Position numbers and translations under genes: made by a program. A stretch of DNA of 16,477 nucleotides from SIG452 sp045631485 (GTDB lineage Bacteria; Bacillota; Clostridia; UMGS1840): assembly GCA_045631485.1 (NCBI GenBank), contig JAZQUU010000037.1, positions 1-16,477 of the forward strand. Direction: 5' to 3'. Positions within the stretch are counted from its first letter, which is position 1. Every line of letters begins with the position of its first letter. Shown in pieces: positions 1-6,325 of the stretch. The notes below the pieces were generated by a model that saw only the letters and a list, made by a program, of their open reading frames with translations, had not been told where the DNA came from and ran no database searches.

Positions 1-114
1 ACAGTTCGGCGAACTGTTTTTAGACGAACGGTGCGAAGACGGGTACCGAAGCCGTAAGGCTTGGGTCGTCAAGCAATCAGGGCGCTTAGCGACCGTGTCC
101 CTTCAGGCGCACCA
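1..114 (+). repeat. 114-base direct repeat, copy 1 (cut by the left window edge)
   Basis: Identical to 198-311, offset 197. It opens with the perfect palindrome ACAGTTCGGCGAACTGT (1-17). It contains the hairpin AAGCC-GTAA-GGCTT (49-62) with a GNRA-type loop, and GGTCG/CGACC arms (64-68 and 90-94). It ends in GTCCCTTCAGGCGCACCA (97-114), which resembles the 3' end of a tRNA: the T-stem 3' strand, a seven-base acceptor strand, a discriminator base and CCA. No matching 5' half (GCGCCTG) is present, so it is not a complete tRNA. An intrinsic terminator follows directly. It is richer in GC than its surroundings. The true left end may lie outside the window. Confidence 0.9.
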
Positions 115-121
115 AATGAAG

Positions 122-149
122 AAGCTGTCCATTCTTGGATAGCTTTTTT
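122..149 (+). terminator. Intrinsic terminator after repeat copy 1
   Basis: Nine-base-pair stem AAGCTGTCC (122-130) with GGATAGCTT (137-145), including one G-U pair, loop ATTCTT, then a run of T to 149. It starts eight bases after the CACCA end of the repeat. The same hairpin, with an A in place of the G, recurs at 714-741. Confidence 0.75.
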
Positions 150-153
150 ATTT

Positions 154-311
154 CCTGATGGGACTTGAATCCTAAGAGGGCGTGAGTCGTTTGGAAAACA
201 GTTCGGCGAACTGTTTTTAGACGAACGGTGCGAAGACGGGTACCGAAGCCGTAAGGCTTGGGTCGTCAAGCAATCAGGGCGCTTAGCGACCGTGTCCCTT
301 CAGGCGCACCA
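154..311 (+). mobile_element. Possible miniature palindromic element containing repeat copy 2
   Basis: The segment is bounded by imperfect inverted ends: CCTGATGGGAC at 154-164 and GTCCCTTCAGG at 294-304, matching at 10 of 11 positions when one is reversed. Similarity continues inward (CTAAG is shared). The left end (GGGACTTGAATCC) reads as an antisense tRNA T-arm, and the right end reads as a tRNA 3' end. There is no coding capacity. This fits a MITE- or REP-like non-autonomous repeat, but no target-site duplication could be identified, so the element call is tentative. Confidence 0.35.
198..311 (+). repeat. 114-base direct repeat, copy 2
   Basis: Perfect second copy of 1-114. The identity stops at 312, immediately after CACCA. 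It is followed by a different terminator from the one after copy 1, so the repeat boundary at the CCA-like end is sharp while the terminators vary. The left boundary is unknown because copy 1 runs into the window edge. Confidence 0.93.
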
Positions 312-314
312 GAA

Positions 315-352
315 AAAGACCGTAACTTTGATAAAAAGTTACGGTCTTTTTT
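315..352 (+). terminator. Intrinsic terminator after repeat copy 2
   Basis: Perfect 15-base-pair stem (315-329 with 335-349, core GACCGTAAC/GTTACGGTC), five-base loop GATAA, then a T tract to 352. It begins three bases after the CACCA end of repeat copy 2. The A-rich left arm would give it some activity on the other strand too. Confidence 0.85.
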
Positions 353-355
353 AAC

Positions 356-527
356 GAAATAAATCCTTTCAGGATTTGTGAAATACCCTTCGGGCGTGAA
401 ATATTGCTCCGCAACGTGAAATACGCCTTGCGGCGTGTGGATTTATTTCATTTCACAGAAAGCATCGGCTTTCTATTTCACAATTTACAAAGTAAATTAT
501 TTCACATCAACGAAGTTGATATTTCAC
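356..527. repeat. Array of seven short hairpins joined by GTGAAATA / TATTTCAC
   Basis: Seven hairpins of different sequence lie at 361-377, 386-394, 404-414, 424-435, 457-474, 482-498 and 506-520. The first four are separated by GTGAAATA (378-385, 396-403, 416-423). The last three are separated by its reverse complement TATTTCAC (474-481, 498-505, 520-527). The orientation flips at 437-456, where GGATTTATTTCATTTCAC occurs; GGATTTA there can pair with TAAATCC at 360-366. Stems run from 3 to 7 base pairs with 3-5 base loops. The linker is constant while stems vary but stay self-complementary, which implies selection for structure. From memory, similar arrays occur in other Clostridia genomes; I know of no assigned function. 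Confidence 0.85.
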
Positions 528-706
528 TAAAATCATTGTTAAAACTCGATTTAAGTTTGGGCCGGTTGAAAAACCCCGGTCCACCGAATGGCGTGGAATT
601 CCCTCGCCGCTTTTTATATTTTCAGAAGATAAGTGCTTATTATGAAGGTCTAAAATCCTTGATTTTACGGCATTTGTGAGTAAGTTCTATAAGAACTCCC
701 GTACCA
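528..706. other. Hairpin-rich non-coding stretch, no gene seen
   Basis: Continues the structured region with further inverted repeats: 559-582 (nine pairs, GAAA loop, two-base bulge), 590-608 (GGCG...CGCC around GGAATTCC, followed by a T-rich run), 629-640 (ATAAG-TG-CTTAT), 651-667 (TAAAATC-CTT-GATTTTA, perfect) and 683-697 (AGTTCT-ATA-AGAACT). It ends CCCGTACCA (698-706), again CCA-like and again followed directly by a terminator. The open frame that spans part of it shows no protein family I recognise. Confidence 0.6.
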
Positions 707-713
707 AATGAAG

Positions 714-741
714 AAGCTATCCATTCTTGGATAGCTTTTTT
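714..741 (+). terminator. Intrinsic terminator abutting the 3' end of sigK
   Basis: Stem AAGCTATCC (714-722) with GGATAGCTT (729-737), loop ATTCTT, T run to 741. The U-tract is on the plus strand, so it is oriented to stop rightward transcription. Read leftward it lies immediately after the sigK stop codon and could serve that gene more weakly. Positions 703-742 match 111-150 with one internal difference plus the last base. Confidence 0.7.
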
Positions 742-742
742 G

Positions 743-1429
743 TTAGTCGTTCTGCAGTTGCTCTTTTAGTTTTTCCAGGGCGCGTTTTTCTATGCGGGAC
801 ACATATGAACGGGAAATGCCGAATTTTTTGGCGACCTCTCTTTGGGGCATTGGATTTTTATCCAAAAGTCCGTACCGAAGCAAGATGATTTCCCTCTCCC
901 GCTTGGTGAGGCAGGAGGAAATAGCGCCATACAGCTTTTGTTGATGAATCCCTTTTAGTGCCTCCAAAAAAACAGATTCTTCATCGTTTGCCAAAATATC
1001 AATCAAAGAAATTTCGTTCCCCTCGGAATCTTTTCCGATAGGTTCTTCCAGAGAAACCTCGTTCACCAATTTTTTCTCCGCACGAATGACCATTAAAATT
1101 TCATTTTCAATGCACCGTACCGCATAGGTTGCCAGACGGATATTTTTATCGGGATTAAAGGAATTGACCGCCTTAATCAAGCCAATGGTTCCAATGGAAA
1201 TAAAGTCCTCGGAATCCTTGTTTTCTTTGCGGTATTTTTTCACCACATAGGCAACAAGACGCAAATTGGATTCAATCAGTTCATCTCGTGCAGCCATATC
1301 CCCTTCCTGAAACCTTTTAAAAAGCTCTTCTTCCTTCTGTTTGGATAACGCTTTTGGGAAACTTCCCGATGCAAAATATCCAAAGAAAAACACCATATTG
1401 GAAAGCGCCGACAACACCAACTGCCACAT
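743..1429 (-). CDS. sigK: Sporulation RNA polymerase sigma factor SigK (pro-sigma-K)
   Basis: A sigma-70 family factor of 228 residues, the late mother-cell factor of endospore formation. A hydrophobic N-terminal leader (about residues 1-28, ending near FPKALS) matches the removable pro-sequence of pro-sigma-K, which in known systems is cleaved at the forespore outer membrane. Sigma region 2 follows, with DELIESNLRLVAYVVKKY, ISIGTIGLIKAV and ATYAVRCIENEIL. Region 4 at the C-terminus carries a helix-turn-helix, REVAKKFGISRSYVSRIEKRAL. The length is close to the Bacillus protein. The frame is uninterrupted, so no skin-type element splits it here. The start is supported by AAGGAG nine bases upstream (1439-1444). 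SigE is the main alternative, but the leader and region 4 fit SigK better. Its presence is the best evidence that the host forms spores. Confidence 0.93.
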   Translation of the reverse strand: MWQLVLSALSNMVFFFGYFASGSFPKALSKQKEEELFKRFQEGDMAARDELIESNLRLVAYVVKKYRKENKDSEDFISIGTIGLIKAVNSFNPDKNIRLATYAVRCIENEILMVIRAEKKLVNEVSLEEPIGKDSEGNEISLIDILANDEESVFLEALKGIHQQKLYGAISSCLTKREREIILLRYGLLDKNPMPQREVAKKFGISRSYVSRIEKRALEKLKEQLQND

Positions 1430-1461
1430 ACCAAAAAACTCCTTTTTCGTATAGATGCTTC

Positions 1462-1492
1462 ATAGTATGTAACGAACTTAAAAAATTTGCAA
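1462..1492 (-). promoter_or_regulatory. Candidate sigK promoter
   Basis: Reading leftward, TTGCAA (1487-1492) is followed after 17 bases by CATACT (within CATACTAT, 1462-1469), a mediocre sigma-A-like pair. CATACTAT also resembles the CATACA-type -10 of mother-cell sigma-E/sigma-K promoters, which would fit known sigK control. The sequence alone does not decide between them. Confidence 0.35.
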
Positions 1493-1574
1493 GTCCGCAT
1501 TAAATGCACCTGAAAAAATTTGAAACCAAAACTCAGATAAATTGGAGCTAAAATAAGAGTCTTGTTGTATGCAC

Positions 1575-1613
1575 AAAAAAACACCTCGGATAATAAAATC
1601 CAAGGTGTTTTTT
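1575..1613 (-). terminator. Intrinsic terminator of the amidohydrolase-oxidoreductase operon
   Basis: Inverted repeat CACCTCGGAT / ATCCAAGGTG with one mismatch, loop AATAAA, extended by A/T arms, with T runs on both strands. It lies 15 bases beyond the oxidoreductase stop codon. Read on the minus strand it ends in seven T residues. It separates this operon from sigK. Confidence 0.85.
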
Positions 1614-1627
1614 AATTTTCATTCATT

Positions 1628-2839
1628 TTATTCCTTAATATCCTGCTCGTGCAGAACAACGCCGTTCTTCACAAGCTTTTCTTGCAGTTTGGTGATATCA
1701 AGGGTGGAAAAATCATTAGTCATCGCTGCGGCGATTCCTGCCGCCTGCCCCGTCACGGCACAACAAGGAATAACTCTCATAATATCCCACATTGTTTCGG
1801 TTACTGAAGTGCAACGCCCTGCACAAATCAGATTTTTCACCGAGGAATGATACAAGGTTCTAAACGGAACCTCATAGACCGGGCCTCTTTTTTTCCAATC
1901 GGACACCATCCCAACGGAATCTTCAAAATAAGTATGCTGCTCCTTATCGGAAAGCACATATTCCCCCACCAACTTTCGTGTCATTCTGACTTGCGGAACG
2001 GTAGCAATTGTCACGGGAAAAACTGCAGAATCGCTTTGCTTCTTTTTTAGAAAATCCATATATGTTGCATGATGGGAAAGGCACATTTGTTCCGACAATT
2101 CCCGATGGTCCAACCCGCCGAATCTTCTTTTGGCAAGCTGTTTTACTGCATTTTCGTTTGTTTTTTCTTCTTCGGGAATATCTGAGCATCCTAATGTGTT
2201 TAAACGATATCCCGATTGACCATAAGAATAATACCACGCCGCCAATATATTCCCTTGCTGAAAGGTATCGGTGGGAGCATTTGCAAATTTGGCAATATCG
2301 CAATCCCCTGTTGCATCCACCACAGATTTCACGCCATATCCGATTCTGCCGGACTTACTCTCCGTGATGATATGTGTGATGCTGCTATTTTCGGAATGAA
2401 CCTGAACCGCATAAGTCCCGTATAGCACGGTAACTCCCGCATCAAGCAGAAGCTTTTCCGCCAAAATCGCAAAAATCTGCGGATTATACTGCACTTCGAA
2501 ACGCTTGTCCTTTTCTGTGCGGGTTCCCTGATTATCAAGCCAGTTTTCGGGATATCTGTCCTCTGCACCGTGCCGAATGGATAATCGCAACAGTTCTTCT
2601 ACTATGCCAAAAGATACTTGCTTACCGTATCCGTCACATAAAGGAAGATAAATTGTTATAAGACCTGCTGTTGCAAGTCCGCCAAGCATATATTGTTTTT
2701 CAAACAAAACAACCTTACTGCCTTCTCTTGCCGCCGCCAAAGCCGCAGCAATGCCGGCAATTCCGCCGCCGCATACTGCCACATCATATTGTTCCGTAAC
2801 CGGTATTGTAATTTGTTCCTTTAGCATTTCATTTTTCAT
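1628..2839 (-). CDS. FAD-dependent oxidoreductase (FAD_oxidored type)
   Basis: Predicted flavoprotein of 403 residues from the chosen start. It has an N-terminal Rossmann dinucleotide fold, VAVCGGGIAGIAAALAAA (GxGxxG at residues 24-29), followed by an acidic strand end (VVLFEK) and a GGLATAG segment. The C-terminal FAD-contact segment has GRCTSVTETMWDIMRVIP and GQAAGIAAA, typical of the family found in carbohydrate and heterocycle gene clusters. The substrate is unknown. The start at 2839 has GAAGG (2850-2854) ten bases upstream. An in-frame ATG at 2905, overlapping the upstream stop as TAATG, would add 22 residues encoded largely by a strong hairpin and is less likely. It is second in an operon with the amidohydrolase and ends before the terminator at 1575-1613. 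The family call is firm; the reaction is not. Confidence 0.85.
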   Translation of the reverse strand: MKNEMLKEQITIPVTEQYDVAVCGGGIAGIAAALAAAREGSKVVLFEKQYMLGGLATAGLITIYLPLCDGYGKQVSFGIVEELLRLSIRHGAEDRYPENWLDNQGTRTEKDKRFEVQYNPQIFAILAEKLLLDAGVTVLYGTYAVQVHSENSSITHIITESKSGRIGYGVKSVVDATGDCDIAKFANAPTDTFQQGNILAAWYYSYGQSGYRLNTLGCSDIPEEEKTNENAVKQLAKRRFGGLDHRELSEQMCLSHHATYMDFLKKKQSDSAVFPVTIATVPQVRMTRKLVGEYVLSDKEQHTYFEDSVGMVSDWKKRGPVYEVPFRTLYHSSVKNLICAGRCTSVTETMWDIMRVIPCCAVTGQAAGIAAAMTNDFSTLDITKLQEKLVKNGVVLHEQDIKE

Positions 2840-2863
2840 AGTATTTAAACCTTCGTTTTTTAA

Positions 2864-2892
2864 GAAGACAGAGAGGCGCCTCTGTTGTCTTC
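2864..2892 (-). promoter_or_regulatory. Strong inverted repeat between the amidohydrolase and oxidoreductase genes
   Basis: GAAGACA / TGTCTTC (7 pairs) encloses AGAGGC / GCCTCT (6 pairs) around the palindromic centre GGCGCC, with a one-versus-two-base internal loop. It lies just upstream of the oxidoreductase ribosome binding site. No U-tract follows, so a terminator is unlikely. An mRNA processing or stability element, a translational control hairpin or a protein-binding site are all possible. Confidence 0.5.
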
Positions 2893-2904
2893 CATAATTT
2901 AACA

Positions 2905-3960
2905 TTAAATTCTATATACAACCTCTCCGTTTGCTACGGTCAAGACACATCGGTAGCTTTCCTTACTTTCTATGGTGTTTCCTCTGCAATCGGTCAGAGA
3001 AAATGGTTCATAGCCATAGTCAAAAACAGCAATATCGGCACATCTTCCAACCTTTAAAAATCCCCATTCCTCTTCCTTTCCCAAAGCTCTTGCAGGAGCG
3101 GAGGTTACAGAGCGAAAAATGTCTTCTTCGGTCATTCCAAGCTTTTTGGCGAGCCCCATACACATAGTCATCCCGTATCTGCCGCCTCGTTTGTAGGCAC
3201 TGAATCGTGTGATATCCGTGCTGATGGTATCGGGTAAGCATCCGTTTTGGATGGCTTCTTCAAAGATACCAAAATCCGTATGAAAATTTGCGGCAAAGCC
3301 TGCATCTAAAATGATTCCTTTTTCCTTTGCAAGCTTTAAACACTTGTAATCATCGTCTGCTGCCGTATTCACACCGCCGTGATAGGTGTGTGTCAAGATG
3401 TCACCTTTATTCAGCACAGAAATGATTTCAGACATTGTTGCAGGTGAGTTTGGACAATGAACCATCACAATCAGATGATGGCTTTTTGCATAGGTGCAAA
3501 TCTCTTTTAAGGGCTCGATATCTTTGATATCAGAGATGGTTGTGTCAAAATACACCTTAATTCCGATTGCTCGGTCCTTGTAATACTCAAGCATTTTTTC
3601 GATATTTTCATAGTTCACTTGATTATTTTTAAATTCTGCACTGACAAATAATTTGTTTTTCACAAGATAATTATCGTATTTCTCTTTGCTTTGGGGTGCG
3701 GCAAACACCTCTGCCGCCGCAGTGACACCAAAAGGAATGCAAGAAAGCTCCGCATTGATTCCGAAATACCCCAGAAAATGTGCATGAATGTCCACAAGTC
3801 CTGCCGACACGATTTTATCTGTTGCATCATAGCTAAAATCAGCTATTTCGTCTATTTTATTTTCAATTTTTATTATCTTGGCACCGTCGGTTAAGACATC
3901 GGCAACATAAAATTTTTCGCCATCCCAGACCCGACCGTTTTTTATCAATATTTTCGGCAT
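2905..3960 (-). CDS. Amidohydrolase / deacetylase-family metallohydrolase (dihydroorotase-like)
   Basis: A 351-residue amidohydrolase-superfamily enzyme, expected to be cytosolic and metal-dependent, acting on an amide or cyclic amide. The N-terminal beta domain (IKNGRVWDG) leads into DIHAHF, the HxH metal motif at residues 59-61. Further likely ligands are in IKVYFD (possible carbamylated Lys), VHCP, HTYHGG and STDI (late Asp). A composite beta-sandwich end (GRCADIAVFDYG, VANGEVVYR) is present. Overall it resembles the EF_0837/AHA_3915 deacetylase group more than true dihydroorotase. The start has AGAGGTG seven bases upstream and a near-perfect promoter. It is co-transcribed with the downstream flavoprotein, suggesting a short pathway that oxidises and deacylates or ring-opens one compound. 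The exact substrate cannot be read from sequence. Confidence 0.85.
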   Translation of the reverse strand: MPKILIKNGRVWDGEKFYVADVLTDGAKIIKIENKIDEIADFSYDATDKIVSAGLVDIHAHFLGYFGINAELSCIPFGVTAAAEVFAAPQSKEKYDNYLVKNKLFVSAEFKNNQVNYENIEKMLEYYKDRAIGIKVYFDTTISDIKDIEPLKEICTYAKSHHLIVMVHCPNSPATMSEIISVLNKGDILTHTYHGGVNTAADDDYKCLKLAKEKGIILDAGFAANFHTDFGIFEEAIQNGCLPDTISTDITRFSAYKRGGRYGMTMCMGLAKKLGMTEEDIFRSVTSAPARALGKEEEWGFLKVGRCADIAVFDYGYEPFSLTDCRGNTIESKESYRCVLTVANGEVVYRI

Positions 3961-4009
3961 AATTTAGCACCTCTTAAAGTCATCACAAGAGACTTGATAT
4001 GTTAAATTT

Positions 4010-4038
4010 ATTATATCATCGACTGCAGTGAAAGTCAA
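4010..4038 (-). promoter_or_regulatory. Sigma-A promoter of the amidohydrolase operon
   Basis: TTGACT (4033-4038), a spacer of exactly 17 bases, then TATAAT (4010-4015). This is five of six and six of six against consensus. Transcription would begin near 4003, giving a leader of about 43 bases with a clear ribosome binding site at 3968-3974. No operator palindrome is obvious. Confidence 0.9.
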
Positions 4039-4067
4039 TCCTTTTATCATACGGATAAAGCGCTACC

Positions 4068-4111
4068 AAAAAAGGAATGTCCCACAAAAAAAGTGAGACA
4101 TTCCTTTTTTT
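4068..4111 (-). terminator. Intrinsic terminator after glucokinase
   Basis: Long hairpin: GGAATGTC-CAC and GTG-GACATTCC with one internal mismatch, A/T-extended arms, and a loop of seven A (seven T on the minus strand). It starts about 20 bases past the glucokinase stop. It carries T runs in both directions, though no gene on the plus strand converges here. It ends the leftward glycolytic transcript before the next promoter at 4010-4038. Confidence 0.88.
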
Positions 4112-4130
4112 AAAATTACATTCTTAACAA

Positions 4131-5090
4131 TTACCGTTCGTTTTTCCAAAGTAATGCAGCACCGATAAGTCCTGCATCGTTGGCAAGTTTTGCAATTTGA
4201 GCCACGGTTTGTTGTTTTCCATAGCGGGCATAGGATTTTTTCTTGATGGCGTTTTGCACAGGTTTCAGGATTTTTTCTCCCGCATTACTAATACCGCCAC
4301 CGATACAGATAACTTCAGGCTGGAAAATATTTACCAAGTTTACCACACCCTCGGAAAGCTGTTCCAGATATTGGCGAAGGACCGCCTTCCCTGTTCCGTC
4401 CTTGGAAAGAAAAGCAGTTTGTCCGTTCACATTGGCTAACTTCTTTTTGGCGATTTCCCACATATCCGATTTGCGATTTTGCTTCATTGCTTCTTTGGTC
4501 ATCCGAATCAATGCAGTAGCAGAAGCGTATGCTTCAAAGCAACCACGTCTTCCGCAGGTGCATTTTTCGCCGTTCATACTGATGACAGTATGCCCAAGCT
4601 CTGCACCCTTGCCGTAAGCACCGGTTACTAAGCGACCGTTTTCAACCACGCCGCCGCCAACACCGGTACCAAGAGTAATCATAACCATACTGTTGGTGCC
4701 TTTGCCGCATCCCGCAAGATATTCTCCCCAGGCAGCTGCATTGGCATCGTTCTCCACATAGACTTTTTTACCGAGCAAGTCTTCCATAAAGCTTACAACG
4801 GGAACATTAAAGAAATCCAGGTTATTGGAATACTCAATCATACCCGTGGATTTTTCAATAGCACCGGGACAACCGATTCCGACGGATTTGATGTCATCAA
4901 AAGAAATTCCGCTTTCTTTGGCTGCTTCTTTGGCACATTCTGCCATATCGGTTAAAATTTCCTGATAAGGTCTCGGAGCATTGGTTTTCTTCCCTGCTCT
5001 GCCGTAAATAGTGCCGTGTTCGTCCACCACAGCGGCAACAATGTTGGTACCGCCTAAGTCAATCCCGATATAATAATTTAATTCACTCAT
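4131..5090 (-). CDS. glcK: ROK-family glucokinase
   Basis: ATP-dependent sugar kinase of 319 residues, expected to phosphorylate glucose at C6 in the cytosol. The phosphate-binding motif DLGGTN is at residues 11-16, the catalytic Asp is in ENDAN (113-117), and the ATP loop is GTGVGGG (141-147). The ROK zinc site is complete: ELGH (164-167) followed by CTCGRRGC (177-184). The late GGGIS segment is also present. These features place it with Gram-positive ROK glucokinases rather than with ROK repressors, since there is no N-terminal helix-turn-helix. It lies 65 bases after the phosphofructokinase gene with no terminator between, and is followed by a strong terminator. The spacer contains the palindrome GTAACAGTTAC (5136-5146). 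Fructokinase or N-acetylmannosamine kinase activity cannot be excluded. Confidence 0.9.
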   Translation of the reverse strand: MSELNYYIGIDLGGTNIVAAVVDEHGTIYGRAGKKTNAPRPYQEILTDMAECAKEAAKESGISFDDIKSVGIGCPGAIEKSTGMIEYSNNLDFFNVPVVSFMEDLLGKKVYVENDANAAAWGEYLAGCGKGTNSMVMITLGTGVGGGVVENGRLVTGAYGKGAELGHTVISMNGEKCTCGRRGCFEAYASATALIRMTKEAMKQNRKSDMWEIAKKKLANVNGQTAFLSKDGTGKAVLRQYLEQLSEGVVNLVNIFQPEVICIGGGISNAGEKILKPVQNAIKKKSYARYGKQQTVAQIAKLANDAGLIGAALLWKNER

Positions 5091-5155
5091 ACTAAAACAC
5101 CTTTTTATTTAAAATAGATAGGAAATAACGTATGTGTAACAGTTACTGCTAAAAA

Positions 5156-6244
5156 TTAGTCACCGAAACAAGTTCCGATGGCTTTTGCAGCCTGAACCAG
5201 TTCCCCGTTCGGGTCAACTGCTTTGTTGGCACCGATGACATCTTCCAAAGAAGCGTAAGTCATCTGATTGTCTTTTAAGGCAACCATATTGCCGAATTTA
5301 CCTGCCATTGCCAGTTCTACTGCAGCAACGCCGTAACGGGTGGATAAAATTCTGTCTGCAGAAGACGGAGAACCACCTCTCTGAATATGTCCCAAGATAG
5401 TAGCACGAGCTTCCAGGCCAACCATCTGTTCTAAGTCTTCTGCCACCTTCTGTGCAATGCCGCCCAGACGAATGGGGTCGGGACTTCCTTCGATTACTTT
5501 CTGAATCACCACTTCACCGGTTACAGATTTTGCACCTTCTGCAACGGCAACAACGGAAAATTCTTTTCCCTGTGCAATACGGTTCTTGATGTGTTCTGCC
5601 ACTTTATTGATATCGTAAGGAATTTCGGGGATTAAGATAACATCGGCACCACCCGCAATCCCTGCGGATAATCCCAAAAAGCCTGCATATCTTCCCATAA
5701 TTTCCACGGTGATAATTCTGTGGTGAGATTCTGCGGTAGTATGGATTCTGTCCAGCGCTTCTGCCGCAACACCTACTGCGGTGTCGAAACCGAAGGTGGT
5801 ATCGGTGGAAGATAAGTCATTATCAATGGTTTTGGGAACACCGATAACGGGAACGCCCAAACGAGCAAAGTCACGACCGCTTGTCAGAGTACCGTCTCCA
5901 CCAATGATAATCATAGCGTCAATATTGTTCTTTTTGATGTTTTCCACACCGACGTGAGAAACATTTTTCTTTACCATATTGCCGTTTTCATCGGGTACTA
6001 AATAATCAAACAGATTATCTTTATTGGAGCTAAATAAAATGGTGCCCCCTCTATGTAAGATACCGGAGGTGTTTTCTAAAGTCAGTTCAACAGTTTCATT
6101 GTTGTATAAGCCTTTGTAGCCGTTTTTAAAACCAACAACGCTCATACCGTATTTTTCGATTGCAGTTTTGACAACCGCACGAATTACCGGGTTTAAACCG
6201 GGGCAATCGCCGCCGCCTGTTAAAATACCAATTCTCTTAATCAT
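5156..6244 (-). CDS. pfkA: 6-phosphofructokinase (mixed-type, group III)
   Basis: Cytosolic glycolytic enzyme of 362 residues that phosphorylates fructose 6-phosphate. The N-terminus has GGGDCPGLN (residues 10-18), the nucleotide loop is GGDGTL (115-120), the catalytic PKTIDND is at 137-143, and MGRYAG lies at 183-188. The length and the GVPKTIDND form point to the mixed-substrate group rather than the 320-residue bacterial ATP type. Gly in GGDG favours ATP as donor, while Lys in PKTIDND is the residue usual in PPi-dependent enzymes. This Gly/Lys pairing is known in ATP-dependent members such as the trypanosome enzyme, so ATP is the better guess. An AGGAG site supports the start. It is preceded by 81 bases without a recognisable promoter or terminator, so it may be read from the sugar operon. 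Confidence 0.92.
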   Translation of the reverse strand: MIKRIGILTGGGDCPGLNPVIRAVVKTAIEKYGMSVVGFKNGYKGLYNNETVELTLENTSGILHRGGTILFSSNKDNLFDYLVPDENGNMVKKNVSHVGVENIKKNNIDAMIIIGGDGTLTSGRDFARLGVPVIGVPKTIDNDLSSTDTTFGFDTAVGVAAEALDRIHTTAESHHRIITVEIMGRYAGFLGLSAGIAGGADVILIPEIPYDINKVAEHIKNRIAQGKEFSVVAVAEGAKSVTGEVVIQKVIEGSPDPIRLGGIAQKVAEDLEQMVGLEARATILGHIQRGGSPSSADRILSTRYGVAAVELAMAGKFGNMVALKDNQMTYASLEDVIGANKAVDPNGELVQAAKAIGTCFGD

Positions 6245-6325
6245 AATTCTTCTCCTGTTTTTAAAAAACTAAATGAATTTGTGTTCTGTCCTTTTATGGT
6301 TTCTGTTTTTCACTTTGCTAAATGA

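Noticed and set aside
69..269. Minus-strand open frame of 66 codons
   Set aside because: It spans the 114-base repeats and a terminator. The resemblance to short database proteins probably reflects antisense translation of tRNA-like sequence.
240..311. Complete tRNA gene ending in CACCA
   Set aside because: The 3' end looks right, but no complementary GCGCCTG acceptor strand, D-arm or GGTTC-type T-loop is present upstream at the proper distance.
356..527. CRISPR array
   Set aside because: The repeated unit is only 8 bases, the intervening sequences are self-complementary hairpins of 9-18 bases, the linker flips strand midway, and no cas gene is nearby.
404..679. Plus-strand open frame of 91 codons
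   Set aside because: It runs through the hairpin array and inverted repeats, has no ribosome binding site of note and matches no protein family I recognise.
1..742. Remnant of a skin-type element excised from sigK
   Set aside because: The sigK frame is intact, no recombinase gene is seen, and the repeats lie beyond its stop codon rather than inside the gene.
6245..6325. Separate promoter for the phosphofructokinase gene
   Set aside because: No -35/-10 pair with acceptable spacing was found in the 81-base gap, and no terminator either, so read-through is the simpler reading.
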